From Halanaeroarchaeum sulfurireducens (GTDB lineage Archaea > Halobacteriota > Halobacteria > Halobacteriales > Halobacteriaceae): a stretch of 64,000 bases of DNA. Made by a program: the position numbers and the translations under genes. Below are positions 1 through 11,448 of this stretch, piece after piece (position 1 is the stretch's first letter; the number at the start of each line of letters is the position of its first letter). The DNA is taken from assembly GCF_001011115.1 (NCBI RefSeq), contig NZ_CP008874.1, positions 1,812,440 to 1,876,439 of the forward strand. Direction: 5' to 3'. Below the pieces are notes generated by a model, which saw only the letters and a list, made by a program, of their open reading frames with translations, ran no database searches and was not told where the DNA came from.

Positions 1-288
1 CACGTCATCGCCGACAGCGGCGGGTACGAGTCCCGCGACGGAGCCCAGAAGGCCGTCGAACGGGTGCGGACGTTTATGCCTGAGGCCGATCTGATCGATG
101 TCGGCGAGGCGGCGTTCGAGATCTACGTGGACGAGGGCGAGGAGCACCGCTGGCGGCTCCGCCACCGGAACGGGAACGTCCTCGCAAGCAGTGGCGAAGG
201 GTATGCAAGCCGGACTGGCGTGTGGGATGGTATCGAGAGCGTGAAGCGCAACGCCCCTGACGCCGGATTCGAGGAGACTGATGACTGA
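1..288 (+). CDS. DUF1508 (YegP/UPF0339) protein, 5' partial
   Basis: The frame is open from base 1 and ends at TGA 286-288, giving the last 95 residues of a gene that starts outside the window. Two tandem repeats are visible. The first ends HVIADSGGYESRDGAQKAV near the window edge. The second runs from about residue 36 to 92 and holds LASSGEGYASR followed by GIESVKRNAPDA. This is the DUF1508 signature: a small beta-beta-beta-alpha fold, often duplicated, of unclear function (the YegP family). The tail is acidic (FEETDD). The call is firm for the family; no activity can be given. Confidence 0.85.
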   Translation, partial: HVIADSGGYESRDGAQKAVERVRTFMPEADLIDVGEAAFEIYVDEGEEHRWRLRHRNGNVLASSGEGYASRTGVWDGIESVKRNAPDAGFEETDD

Positions 289-409
289 AGGGACGAGTCG
301 CTAGGCTTCGTCCAGCCCTACTCGCCAGATTTGCGTGTAGAATCTCGCACGGCTATTGAATAGAATTGGTATGAAAGACTGTTGAGCCAACGATTCTGAT
401 TAACATCCC

Positions 410-1212
410 ATGTTCCACGGCACACTCGTAAACGATCTCATTCCGAATCCCAGTGTGTACCTTCGGGTAGTTCGTTTCCTTGCCATACTCGTCATCGGTA
501 TAGTATTGATTCGAGCAGTCCTCATCCCGGTGACCCGCAGGGTACTGCGGAAGCGAGAAGTTGGCACTGAAGCGATCAATTCCGTGCTGAGTCTCACCAG
601 CGTCATTGGGTATTTTCTGAGTTTCACGATAGCGTTGCAAGCCGCAAATTTCGGCAGCATAGTGACGATACTCGGTGCGATGGCCGCAGCCTTTGTACTC
701 GCTATGGGGTTTGGAATGCGAGATCAGATTTCAAACATCGTTGGCGGGTTGTTAATCTATGTTTCCAATCCGTTCATCGTGGGTGATTATATCAAATCCC
801 AAACCGCCGAAGGTGTTGTCGAATCGATCAACCTTGTATCTACCACCCTGGCCGGAAGTTCAAGTCAAAAAATTGTGGTTCCGAATGCACAGTTAACGAC
901 CGAAGAGTTGAAGAATTATACCAAAGACTCTCGGACGAAAGCGTCCATCCGGGTAACACTCCCCCTTGAACAGCTCGAGGAGGGGTTGATAGACTCAAAG
1001 ACATCGTTGACAAACGTTCAGAGGTGCTTGATGACCCCGCACCTGACATCTTCTATAGCGAAACGGACGGTGAGGTGTATGCTGAGCTGCATTTCTGGTT
1101 GGAAACCTCGGGAACCTCGAAGGAAATCAAGAGCGATATTCTCGAAGATTTCACTCGAGAGATGGTGGAAGCCGAACTTACCGACATAGCTATAGACGAC
1201 AATGACGGCTGA
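410..1212 (+). pseudogene. MscS-family mechanosensitive channel, frameshifted
   Basis: The first about 190 residues (from ATG 410) are a small MscS-type channel: transmembrane segments, the Gly/Ala-rich pore helix (FVLAMGFGMRDQISNIVGG), then the beta domain (NPFIVGDYI, KIVVPNAQL). Near base 985 the frame fails. Continuing the homologous C-terminal domain (DRLKDIVDKRSEVL, YAELHFWLE) needs the +1 frame ending at TGA 1210-1212. The break falls in a GGAGGGG run and fits loss of one G. The uninterrupted frame instead runs into an unrelated, basic Cys/Arg-rich tail to 1189. The gene is visibly more AT-rich than the rest of the window, which suggests transfer. It is either a real pseudogene or a sequencing error in the G run. 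Confidence 0.8.
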
Positions 1213-1365
1213 ACTCGACTGGTCGGAAGTAACGATTTTGTTCACCTCGAATCCACCACCCCCAAGAGACGCATTTTAAGCCTGTCACGGTTCGAAATTC
1301 ATACAAGAATTAATAATTAACATTATTGTAGAATCAACCACGCGGATTCTTGATTACGGTTGGGC
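1213..1365. other. AT-rich intergenic spacer
   Basis: No gene is supported here. The stretch contains the AT-rich run AATTAATAATTAACATTA (about 1308-1325), unusual in this GC-rich window. It joins the broken channel gene to the first inverted-repeat element. Confidence 0.5.
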
Positions 1366-1595
1366 GGCCTTGTTTAGACGGTGAATTTCGGAGGGTGCAG
1401 GGGATCTGACGCATTCTCCGGACTACTGAGCGGGCATATGTTGAGATCGGTCAGTCCGTTCAAGCCGCCCATTCAGCTAATCCGGTCGATTTGTGGCTGA
1501 TTTCGGCATTTCTGTCACCTCTTTTTGGCCCCTTCAGAGCGTCCATCCGAAAGAGAAGCACTCTACCGCCCGGTTTGAAGCGTCTAAACAAGGCC
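1366..1595. mobile_element. MITE-like element with 15-bp perfect terminal inverted repeats
   Basis: GGCCTTGTTTAGACG at 1366-1380 is exactly the reverse complement of CGTCTAAACAAGGCC at 1581-1595. The 230 bp between them encode nothing convincing. No clear target-site duplication is seen at the borders. Size, lack of coding and perfect ends fit a non-autonomous derivative of an insertion sequence, but the parent family cannot be named from sequence alone. Confidence 0.55.
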
Positions 1596-1602
1596 CGCGC
1601 CA

Positions 1603-1722
1603 TACATTCAGCAGACGATTCTCGAACTGTCTGAAATCAGCGACTCGAAGGTAGTTCCGAGAGTGGCCGACTCTCGGAAATGCACCCGTCAACGATCCTG
1701 GAGAATTCGCGTGCTGAATGTA
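1603..1722. mobile_element. 120-bp MITE-like element with imperfect terminal inverted repeats
   Basis: TACATTCAGCA (1603-1613) and TGCTGAATGTA (1712-1722) are inverted copies. Allowing small gaps the similarity extends inward to about 20 bp (CGATTCTC against CGAATTCTC). A perfect 9-bp stem with a 7-nt loop, TTCCGAGAG/CTCTCGGAA, lies near the centre (1655-1679). It starts 7 bp after the previous element, so the region looks like stacked insertions. Confidence 0.45.
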
Positions 1723-1889
1723 GACGTTGAGGGCACAGGAGAAAGGGGTGTTCACAATGCCTAACCCAGCTACGCAACCGCCGAATTCCCATTCCTCACC
1801 CCGGCAGCACACCTCAATCAGATGACCAACCTATCTGTCTCCACTCGGTCAGGTCGGCATTGAGCTCTCTACGACACCGTTTCTCCCGA

Positions 1890-2102
1890 TTATCCCCTCG
1901 ATTTCTCCCCTTCGTCCTTGGAATTCAGGTGCCGCGACGCCCGCTTCAAATTCGTCCCGATAGCTTTCGCTACCGACGCGTTCTTCACCTTGATTTTTCC
2001 AGTGTACTTCGTCCGTTCACCCGTCTTGTGATACACCTCGTTAATCATCGATTCGGCTCCGGCCCGTTGATTGAGAAACTGCTGGCTGGCCGGATCGGTC
2101 AA
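1890..2102 (-). pseudogene. Transposase C-terminal remnant
   Basis: On the minus strand a 70-codon piece, readable only from a TTG, gives QQFLNQRAGAESMINEVYH, then KNASVAKAIGTNLKRASRH and a basic/acidic tail. The pattern of an Arg-x-x-x-Glu segment followed by a helix with Asn-Leu-Lys-Arg resembles the C-terminal end of DDE-type transposases, where the final Glu of the catalytic triad lies. The upstream two thirds are missing, because at about 2100 the sequence becomes the opposing histidine kinase. I read it as the dead end of an insertion sequence. The exact IS family is not recognised. Confidence 0.45.
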
Positions 2103-2167
2103 CCGAGCTCGACGTTCGGCTCAACCTTGCTGTAGAGGGGGCGAACCTCGGGGTCTGGGACTGGGAT

Positions 2168-3187
2168 ATGGAAAGCGATGCGGTCACGTTCAACGAGCAG
2201 TGGGCCGAGATGCTCGGGCTGTCACTCGACGAGATCGAACCGACTCTGGACACGTGGATGCAGCGGGTCCATCCCGAGGATATCGACGAGGTAAGAGCGG
2301 CGCTTGAAGCCCAAATTGCGGGTGAATCCGACTATTACGACACCGAACACCGAATGCAAACTGCGGGTGGAGAGTGGAAATGGATTCGAGACATCGGTAG
2401 AGTAGTTGAGCGGGACGAGGACAATGAGCCGATTCGTGCCGTCGGCATTCACATTGACATTACCAACCGCAAAGAACGCGAGCAGCAGATCGAACACCTT
2501 TCTGAGGACCTCCAGGAGAGTTTGCAGCAATTGAAAGTCATCGACCGCGTGCTCAGACACAACTTCCACAACGCCATGAATGTCATCTTAGGCTATGCCG
2601 AAAATATTCAGGAAACCAGCTCGGGGGCCGCCGCGGAGGATGCCGCGATAATTATCGAGAGGGGCGAGCAGCTCATCTCGGCCGTCGATAAACAACGCGA
2701 GATCACAAACCTGCTCTCGGAACCGGAACCGTCCGAGACGATCGATCTCGGCGAGGTCATCGATGCTAGGGTCGCGGCCACCCGAGAGCAGTACCCGGAA
2801 GCCCAGATCACCGTCGAGAGTTCCGACGATCGTCTCGTTCGGGCGACAAAGTCCATCGATCGTGCGCTAACGGAACTTCTGACCAACGCCGTCGTCCATT
2901 CCGACCAGGCGGAGCCAGTAATCGAGGTGACGGTCGAGGACCGTGACGACACCGTGGCCGTTAGGATTGCCGATGACGGGCCGGGCATTCCCGACATGGA
3001 ACGAAAGATCGTGACAGGAGAGGCCGAAATCGAGCCGTTGTATCATAGCAGCGGCATGGGCCTGTGGCTCGTGAAATTGATCGTGCAGAAATCAGGAGGC
3101 TCGCTGGCGTTCGAGGAAAACGAACCCCGCGGAAGCATCGTCTCCATCAGGCTCCCCACGGCCGCGGTTCATGACGGCGATGAATAA
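2168..3187 (+). CDS. PAS-domain sensor histidine kinase, N-terminally truncated
   Basis: From ATG 2168 the protein has 339 residues: a PAS/PAC domain (about 1-100, HPEDIDEVR, GIHIDITNRKERE), the halobacterial H-box RVLRHNFHNAMNV with His131, an N-box (ELLTNAVVHSD), a G1 box (DDGPGIP) and a G2 box (SSGMGLWLV). The frame stays open upstream to 2075 and encodes RLNLAVEGANLGVWDWD, which is the normal start of such a PAS domain, so ATG 2168 cuts into the fold. No ATG or GTG exists upstream, and the transposase remnant begins there. The native kinase probably began further left and lost its input domains. It may still be made from 2168 but is likely impaired. Confidence 0.8.
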   Translation: MESDAVTFNEQWAEMLGLSLDEIEPTLDTWMQRVHPEDIDEVRAALEAQIAGESDYYDTEHRMQTAGGEWKWIRDIGRVVERDEDNEPIRAVGIHIDITNRKEREQQIEHLSEDLQESLQQLKVIDRVLRHNFHNAMNVILGYAENIQETSSGAAAEDAAIIIERGEQLISAVDKQREITNLLSEPEPSETIDLGEVIDARVAATREQYPEAQITVESSDDRLVRATKSIDRALTELLTNAVVHSDQAEPVIEVTVEDRDDTVAVRIADDGPGIPDMERKIVTGEAEIEPLYHSSGMGLWLVKLIVQKSGGSLAFEENEPRGSIVSIRLPTAAVHDGDE

Positions 3188-3444
3188 CGAAATAATTCCG
3201 ATAGACATCCCTGCGTGCTGACTACAAGGTCTATAGTCAGCAACGAATTCAGCCAATGCCGATTTCCATATCAATTCCAGAGCGGGCGAACAGTTCGCCC
3301 AACGTTGTCCGGCCCACCACGGTCATGCCACCGTTTTCCCCGCGACCGCGCCAGCGGTCGCGGAACATTTTTAGTCCAGGTTTTTGCTCACGGGGTTCCA
3401 GCAGCGAAGCGAGGAAACCCCGTGAGTGAAAAAGTGGGTGGGTA

Positions 3445-4362
3445 CTACTCGTACTCGATCGTGGCCGGTGGCTTGTGGGTCACGTCGTAGACGACGCGGG
3501 AGACGTTGTCCAGTGTGCCAGTAATGCGACTCTGGATGCGCTGGAGCGTTTGCCAGTCGAGTTCCTGGGCGCGAGCGGTCATCCCGTCCCGGCTCTCGAC
3601 CGACCGCACGGCAACGACCCAGCCGTGGACGCGGTTGTCGCCCTTGACGCCGGTGGCCTTCCCGAGCACCGCCGCGAAGGCCTGCCAGGGTTCGTACTCC
3701 TCGAGTTCGTCCTCGACGACGGCGGTGGCCTCGCGGGCGACCTCGACCTTTTCGGGCGTGACCTCACCGATCACGCGGACGGCCAGCCCAGGGCCGGGGA
3801 AGGGCATCCGCTCGGAGACGACCGCCTCCAGGTCGAGGGCGCGTGCGACCTCGCGCACCTCGTCCTTGTAGAGATCGCGCACCGGTTCGACGATACCTTC
3901 GAAATCGACGGCCTCGGGGAGGCCGCCGACGTTGTGGTGAGACTTGATGTTGCCCTCGCTCTCGATGCGGTCGGGGTAGATGGTCCCCTGGACGAGGTAG
4001 TCCGCATCGACCTCACGGGCGACCGTCTCGAACTCGCGGATGAACTGCTCGCCGATGACCTTGCGTTTCTCCTCGGGGTCGGTCACGCCCGCGAGCGCGT
4101 CGAAAAATCGCTCGGAGGCCTCGACGATCCGGAGACTCTCCATATAGGAGAAGGTCTCGCGCACGCCCTCCGTCTCACCCTTGCGCATCAGACCGGTGTC
4201 CACGTAGACGGGAACGAGTTGTTCGCCCACGGCCTCGTAGGCGAGCGCCGCGGCGGTGGAGGAGTCGACCCCACCGGAGAGCGCGATGATGGCGGTATCG
4301 TCGCCCAGGGCGTTCGCGATCTCCTCGACGGCGTCCTCGATGACGGTGTCGGTGTCGACCAT
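3445..4362 (-). CDS. guaAb: GMP synthase subunit B (ATP pyrophosphatase)
   Basis: This 305-residue protein adenylates XMP and aminates it to GMP with ammonia from a separate glutaminase subunit (GuaAa, not in the window). The PP-loop SGGVDSS is at residues 29-35. The C-terminal dimerisation part ends in the usual PPATIEYE. The start at 4362 gives [10 protein letters not shown] and sits 1 nt after the pyrG stop (4364). The longer upstream frame overlaps pyrG and is Arg-rich, so it is rejected. With pyrG it forms a nucleotide-synthesis operon, pyrG first. Length and motifs are normal for the archaeal split enzyme. Confidence 0.95.
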   Translation of the reverse strand: MVDTDTVIEDAVEEIANALGDDTAIIALSGGVDSSTAAALAYEAVGEQLVPVYVDTGLMRKGETEGVRETFSYMESLRIVEASERFFDALAGVTDPEEKRKVIGEQFIREFETVAREVDADYLVQGTIYPDRIESEGNIKSHHNVGGLPEAVDFEGIVEPVRDLYKDEVREVARALDLEAVVSERMPFPGPGLAVRVIGEVTPEKVEVAREATAVVEDELEEYEPWQAFAAVLGKATGVKGDNRVHGWVVAVRSVESRDGMTARAQELDWQTLQRIQSRITGTLDNVSRVVYDVTHKPPATIEYE

Positions 4363-4363
4363 C

Positions 4364-6657
<2,294 letters not shown>

Positions 6658-6736
6658 ACCCGCAGGACGGCGCCGCGAGCCAAAAACGGCCCGGATGCGG
6701 GGTGAGGATTTTACGTTCGCACACCCATGAACGGGT

Positions 6737-7552
6737 ATGGGCATCCTCTCACGCATCTCGTTCGTCGTCAAGTCGAAAGTCAACGCCCTCCTCGGGCGGG
6801 TCGAAGATCCCAGTGAGACCCTGGATTATTCCTACGAGCAGATGCGGGACGAACTCAAGGACGTCGAGCAGGGTATCGCGGACGTGACCGCCCAACGAAA
6901 GCGCCTCGAGGTCCAGCGAAACCGCCTCCAGGAGAACGTCGAGAAGCACAACGAGCAGGCCCGCGAGGCGATGGCACAGGACCGCGAGGATCTGGCCAAA
7001 CGGGCCCTCGAGAAAAAGCAGGCCAAGCTGGACCAGATCGAGGAACTCGACGAGCAGATCGAGTCCCTCCAGACGACCCAGTCGAACCTGGAATCACAGA
7101 AGTCCGACCTCCAGAGCCAGATCGAGGAGTTCAAGACGAAAAAGGAGACGATGAAGGCCCGCTACGAGGCCGCCGAGGCACAGTCCCGCGTCTCGGAGGC
7201 CATGTCCGGGGTGGGCGACGAGATGGAGGACGTGGGCCGCGCCATCGAACGGGCCGACGAGCGAACCGAGGAGATGGAGGCACGCGCAGCGGCCATGGAC
7301 GAACTCCAGGATCGCGGCGTCCTTGATGAGCCCCTCTCCGACGAGGACGCCATCGACCGGGAACTCGAATCGGGGCGAACCGAACGCCAGGTCGAGAGCG
7401 AACTCGAAACGTTGCGCGACGAGACCGACAGCGGGGAGAAGGCGACCGGGGACGAGGAGGTCGCAGTCGAGGAATCGGTCGATGAGGAAGCGGTGGAGGC
7501 AGAACTAGAGGAGCTGCGTGAAGAGGGAAGCGGGTCGGCCACCCGGGACTGA
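6737..7552 (+). CDS. pspA: PspA/IM30 (ESCRT-III-like) membrane-stress protein
   Basis: The 271 residues are almost entirely coiled coil, rich in Glu, Gln, Lys and Arg. The family opening is clear: GILSRISFVVKSKVNALLGRVEDPSETLDYSYEQM. PspA/Vipp1 proteins bind and remodel stressed membranes and belong to the ESCRT-III superfamily. The core is about residues 1-215; the last about 55 residues are very acidic and low in complexity, a haloarchaeal addition. Start 6737 gives the canonical amphipathic N-terminal helix. It is divergent from the hydrolase gene and is followed by a DUF2270 membrane protein on the same strand, across a tandem repeat. Confidence 0.9.
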   Translation: MGILSRISFVVKSKVNALLGRVEDPSETLDYSYEQMRDELKDVEQGIADVTAQRKRLEVQRNRLQENVEKHNEQAREAMAQDREDLAKRALEKKQAKLDQIEELDEQIESLQTTQSNLESQKSDLQSQIEEFKTKKETMKARYEAAEAQSRVSEAMSGVGDEMEDVGRAIERADERTEEMEARAAAMDELQDRGVLDEPLSDEDAIDRELESGRTERQVESELETLRDETDSGEKATGDEEVAVEESVDEEAVEAELEELREEGSGSATRD

Positions 7553-7564
7553 GCTGGGGTCGTT

Positions 7565-7664
7565 CGACAGGGCTGAGTGGGTTCTTTTCGACGGGACTGA
7601 GTGGGTTCCGTTCGACGGGGCTGAGTTGGTTCCGTTCGACGGGGCTGAGTCGGTTCCGTTCGAC
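7565..7664. repeat. 24-bp tandem repeat between pspA and the DUF2270 gene
   Basis: Four full units of 24 bp start at 7565, 7589, 7613 and 7637, with the start of a fifth (CGAC) at 7661. The consensus begins CGACGGGGCTGAG and ends GGTTCCGTT. The coding end of pspA (about 7543-7564) looks like a degenerate earlier unit. Units are contiguous with no spacers, so this is not CRISPR. It occupies the leader/promoter side of the gene starting at 7710. Confidence 0.9.
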
Positions 7665-7709
7665 AAAGCGCACCCAGCGTTTTAGCCGGTGGAACCGTAG
7701 AGGGGGCAT

Positions 7710-8414
7710 ATGCCGGACATCCCGTCCGATTTCGATCCCGAGTCGCCCGAGGAGCGTGAGATCGCCGGGCAGGCGGCCACCGACCGCGGCGACTTCCTCT
7801 CACTGATGGGGCACGCCTACCGCGGGGAACTCGGCCGCATGACCTCGTGGCGCACCCGCATCGACAGGACGACGAACTGGGGGGTCGTCGTGACGGCGTC
7901 GTTGCTCACGTGGGCGTTTTCGACGGATACACGACCACACTACGTACTGCTCGTCGGGGTGGTAATGCTGAGCGTCTTCCTCGTCATCGAGGTGCGCCGA
8001 TACCGCATCTACGACATCTGGCGCTCCCGCGTTCGACTCTTCGAGGAGAACGTCTTCGCGAACGCCCTCGATCCCGAAGGCGTCGAACAGTCGCAGTGGC
8101 GGGAGCTACTGAGCGATGACCTGCGTGAACCGACGATCAAAACGCCCACCCACGAGGCGCTCTCCCGTCGGCTCAGACGGGTGTACTTCCCGCTGTTCAC
8201 CGTGCTGGTCGGTGCGTGGGTCGTCCGCCTCTCGGTGTTCGCCGATGGCATCGGTACCGTCGAGGCCGCGGCGATCGGATCGATCCCTGGGGGCTTCGTC
8301 ATCCCCGCAGTGGCCATCTACTACACCGGTCTCACCCTCATTACGTTCTGGCCGATGCGGCGACGGGCCAAGGGGGCCGTGGAGTCCGCCGACAGCACTG
8401 AGGAGTGGAAGTAG
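7710..8414 (+). CDS. DUF2270 family membrane protein
   Basis: This 234-residue haloarchaeal protein matches the DUF2270 pattern: an acidic soluble head, the motif LMGHAYRGELGRMTSWRTR (about 32-50), one pair of hydrophobic segments (about 56-90), a soluble part with RYRIYDIWRSRVRLFEENVF, then a second pair near the C-terminus (about 165-220). The start at 7710 follows a GAGGGGG purine run. A TATA-like TTTTAG lies about 30 nt upstream, after the repeat. The function is unknown. Its stop is 1 nt from the convergent thrS stop. Confidence 0.8.
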   Translation: MPDIPSDFDPESPEEREIAGQAATDRGDFLSLMGHAYRGELGRMTSWRTRIDRTTNWGVVVTASLLTWAFSTDTRPHYVLLVGVVMLSVFLVIEVRRYRIYDIWRSRVRLFEENVFANALDPEGVEQSQWRELLSDDLREPTIKTPTHEALSRRLRRVYFPLFTVLVGAWVVRLSVFADGIGTVEAAAIGSIPGGFVIPAVAIYYTGLTLITFWPMRRRAKGAVESADSTEEWK

Positions 8415-8415
8415 C

Positions 8416-10338
8416 CTACTCCAGGAAGTCCGGTTCAGTCCGTTTCTCGTCTCGCTCCCCGTCGAGATGGGTCCGGAACTCGGCGATCGAGACATCCTTT
8501 AGTTCGCGTTCTTTGCGGTCACGGATCGAGACCGTCCCCGCGTCCTCCTCGTCGTCGCCCACGACGATCATGTAGGGCACCTTGTCCTCGTGGGCCTGCT
8601 GAATCTTCTTGCCGACCGTCCAGTCCCGGTCCTCGATGTCGACTCGGTAGCCATCGAATTCGTTCTTGACGCGGTGGGCATACCCCAGATTCTCGTCCGA
8701 AACGGGCAGAATGCGGACCTGCTCGGGCGCGAGCCAAAGCGGGAACTTCCCGTCGAAGTGCTCGATGAGAACCATGAAAAACCGCTCGAAGCTGCCGTAG
8801 AGGGCACGATGGATCATGACGGGCCGATGTTCCTCGTTGTCCGAGCCGACGTACGTCAAGTCGAACTGCTCGGGCATGTTGAAATCGAGTTGCACCGTCG
8901 GACCATCCCAGGTCCGTCCGAGGGCGTCCTGAAAGCCGATGTCGATCTTGGGGCCGTAGAAGGCGCCGTCGCCGGCCTCGACGTCGTACTCGTACCCGCC
9001 CGAATCGAGGACGGAACGGAGCTGTGACTCGGCCTGCTCCCAGATCTCGTCGGATCCCATCGACTTCTCGGGTCGGGTCGCGAGCGAGACCTCGACGGTG
9101 AGATCGAAGTTCTCGATGACCTCGAAGATCATTCCCATGATCGACTCGATCTCGGTCTCGATCTGATCGGGGCGCACGAACAGGTGGCCATCGTCGATCG
9201 TGAACGCCCACACACGCGAGAGCCCGGAGAGTTCGCCCCGCTGTTCCTTGCGATAGACCTTGCCGTTCTCGGCGTAGCGCACCGGCAGGTCGCGGTAGCT
9301 CCAGTTCGTCTGGCCGAAGATCGTCGCGTGACCCGGGCAGTTCATCGGCTTCAGCCCGTACTCCTCGTCGTTGACGTCGAGGAGGAACATGTCGTCGACG
9401 TAGTTGTCGTAGTGTCCCGACTGTTTCCAGAGCTCGGTGCGGAAGATGTGTGGCGTCTCGACGAAGTCGTACCCGGCTTCGCGGTTCAGCTCGTCGACGT
9501 AGTCCTCGAGTTCGCGCAGGACCGTCGTACCGTTCGGGTGATAGAGCGGAAGGCCGGGTCCGGTCACATCGGGGATCGAAAACAGTTCCATTTCCCGGCC
9601 GATCTTGCGGTGGTCACGTTCTTTCGCCGCCTCGCGCTGCTCCAGAAACGTCTCCAGTTCCGCCTCGGATTCGAAGGCCGTCCCGTAGACACGGGTCAGC
9701 GTGTCGTTATCCTCGTCGCCGCGCCAGTAGGCGGCGGACACGTTCAACAGCGAGACCGCGCCGATCTCCCCGGTCGAGTCCACGTGGGGACCCTTGCAGA
9801 GGTCCTCCCAGTCGTCCTGCCGATAGAAGGTCACCGGGTCCTCGCCGGCGGCCTCCTCTTCGAGGACGTCGAGCTTGTAGGGATTATCCGCGTACATCTC
9901 CGTGGCCTCCGCGCGCGAGCGCTCGACCCGCTCGACGTCGTAGTCGGCCGCGATGATCTCACGCATCTCCGCTTCGATCGCCTCGAGGTCGTCCTGCTCG
10001 ACGTCGACGTTCGCGACGTCGTAGTAAAATCCGTCGTCCGTGTACGGCCCGATAGCGAGGTTGGCGTCGGGCTGCAGCCGCTGGAGGGCCTGGGCGAAGA
10101 CGTGTGTGGCCGTGTGCCGGAGGACCGAGCGGTACGCATCGGAATCCTCCGTGACGATCTCGAGGGCGACGTCCTCCTCGATTGGGGCCTCTTTGGCCAC
10201 GAGTTCCCCGTCCAGTTTGCCGGCGACTGTGTCACGGCCGAGGCCGGGGCCAATTTCGTACGCTACGTCCTCGACAGTCGCCCCCCGCTCGACCGACAGA
10301 GTCGAGCCGTCGGGAAGCGTCACCGTGACACTGCTCAT
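8416..10338 (-). CDS. thrS: Threonyl-tRNA synthetase (bacterial-type)
   Basis: The 640 residues correspond to the full bacterial-type enzyme: an N-terminal TGS domain (1-62), the editing domain with HTATH (His75/His79) and the CKGPH motif that edits Ser-tRNA(Thr), a class II catalytic core with the zinc ligand Cys in KPMNCPGH and motif 3 near the end, and a C-terminal anticodon-binding domain. It is closer in design to the E. coli enzyme (642 residues) than to archaeal forms with a DTD-like editing domain. This is usual in haloarchaea and reflects an old transfer. Start 10338 gives [11 protein letters not shown]. Confidence 0.95.
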   Translation of the reverse strand: MSSVTVTLPDGSTLSVERGATVEDVAYEIGPGLGRDTVAGKLDGELVAKEAPIEEDVALEIVTEDSDAYRSVLRHTATHVFAQALQRLQPDANLAIGPYTDDGFYYDVANVDVEQDDLEAIEAEMREIIAADYDVERVERSRAEATEMYADNPYKLDVLEEEAAGEDPVTFYRQDDWEDLCKGPHVDSTGEIGAVSLLNVSAAYWRGDEDNDTLTRVYGTAFESEAELETFLEQREAAKERDHRKIGREMELFSIPDVTGPGLPLYHPNGTTVLRELEDYVDELNREAGYDFVETPHIFRTELWKQSGHYDNYVDDMFLLDVNDEEYGLKPMNCPGHATIFGQTNWSYRDLPVRYAENGKVYRKEQRGELSGLSRVWAFTIDDGHLFVRPDQIETEIESIMGMIFEVIENFDLTVEVSLATRPEKSMGSDEIWEQAESQLRSVLDSGGYEYDVEAGDGAFYGPKIDIGFQDALGRTWDGPTVQLDFNMPEQFDLTYVGSDNEEHRPVMIHRALYGSFERFFMVLIEHFDGKFPLWLAPEQVRILPVSDENLGYAHRVKNEFDGYRVDIEDRDWTVGKKIQQAHEDKVPYMIVVGDDEEDAGTVSIRDRKERELKDVSIAEFRTHLDGERDEKRTEPDFLE

Positions 10339-10401
10339 GCGGGCAACTATCTTGGGTGCCTGCTATAAGTGTGTTGAGACCGCTCCGCCCTGGCGATCGC
10401 C

Positions 10402-11448
10402 TCACCGCGAGCGGTCGCGGGCCCCTGTGCCCGGACGGTCGAGCGCCGCCAGGTCGACGACGCCCTCTTCGATGGCAACGCCCGCGAAGTCGTCCTCGGC
10501 GAGGAGCAATGCCCCGTCCAGATCGACGTAGTCGAGTAGCGGCGCGAGGTGGGCCGCGCCCGCGATGGACGCGTTCGACTCGATCATGCACCCGGCCATG
10601 ACCGCGAGGCCGTGGGCGCGGGCCGCGTGGATCAGGCGGATCGCCTCGCGGATCCCGCCCGTCTTCATCAGCTTGAGGTTCGCGATGTCCGCCCTGCCCG
10701 CGATGGCGGGGACGTCGCTCGCGCGGCGGAGACTCTCGTCGACTGCGATGGGGAGCGGTGAGCGTTCGTACACGTAGCGCAGTCCCTCTGGGTGCTCGGC
10801 AGGGATCGGCTGTTCGACGAACTCCACGTCGAACCCGGCGATGGCCTCGATATTCCGGACCGCCTCCCGGGGCGTCCAGCCCTCGTTCGCGTCGACGCGG
10901 ATCGTAGCCGCCGGGGCGGCCTCGCGAACGGTCTCGAGAATCTCCTCGTCGCGGTCGGTTCCCACCTTCACCTTGAGCGTGGAGAAGCCACGGTCGACCG
11001 CCTCCAGCGTCTTCTCACGTATCGTCTCCGGGTCGTCGATGCCGATGGTATACGACGTCTCCAGGGGCTCGGCGGGATCGAGTCCCAGGTACCGGTAGAG
11101 GGGGAGGTCCACCCGCTTCGCGACGAGGTCGTGGAGCGCGACGTCCACCGCGGCCTTCGCGGCCGGGTTGTCCCGCACCACGCGGTCCATCTCGGCCCCA
11201 ATGCGCGCCAGTTGGTGGGGGTCGCCCACCGACTCCACAACGTCGAGCAGGGTCGGTAGTACCGCCTCCACGGTGTCGATCGTCTCGCCGTAGTGCGTCG
11301 AGGGCGCGGCGCCGCCGACGCCGACCCGACCGTCCTCGTCTTCGATGCGGACGACCACGTTCTCCGCGGTCTCCTGGGTACCCCTGGCGATGGTGAACGG
11401 ATGCTCGAGGCGGTACTCGACACGTTCGAAGGACGTCCGCAGGGTCAT
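10402..11448 (-). CDS. dgcA: N-acetyl-D-glutamate racemase / dipeptide epimerase (enolase superfamily)
   Basis: The 348 residues fold as the MLE subgroup of the enolase superfamily. The K-x-K catalytic pair lies in STLKVKVGTD, metal ligands in RVDANEGW, FVEQPIP and AVDESLR, and the second catalytic Lys in NLKLMKTGG. Family members epimerise L-Ala-D/L-Glu; those paired with a DUF1611 partner act as DgcA on N-acetyl-D-glutamate. ATG 11446-11448 overlaps the stop of the preceding gene (ATGA), so the two are translationally coupled. The pairing argues for the DgcA role over generic dipeptide epimerase. Confidence 0.85.
   Translation of the reverse strand: MTLRTSFERVEYRLEHPFTIARGTQETAENVVVRIEDEDGRVGVGGAAPSTHYGETIDTVEAVLPTLLDVVESVGDPHQLARIGAEMDRVVRDNPAAKAAVDVALHDLVAKRVDLPLYRYLGLDPAEPLETSYTIGIDDPETIREKTLEAVDRGFSTLKVKVGTDRDEEILETVREAAPAATIRVDANEGWTPREAVRNIEAIAGFDVEFVEQPIPAEHPEGLRYVYERSPLPIAVDESLRRASDVPAIAGRADIANLKLMKTGGIREAIRLIHAARAHGLAVMAGCMIESNASIAGAAHLAPLLDYVDLDGALLLAEDDFAGVAIEEGVVDLAALDRPGTGARDRSR

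Noticed and set aside
7565-7664. CRISPR array
   Set aside because: Units are contiguous without spacers and no cas gene is near.
7131-7709. Minus-strand frame with an 8-residue repeat (LSPVERNP-like) over the 24-bp tandem
   Set aside because: A 24-bp period always keeps frame; the rest of the frame is antisense to pspA and Arg/Pro-rich.
9184-10368. Plus-strand open frame of 394 codons opposite thrS
   Set aside because: Shadow of the thrS frame; no domain recognised.
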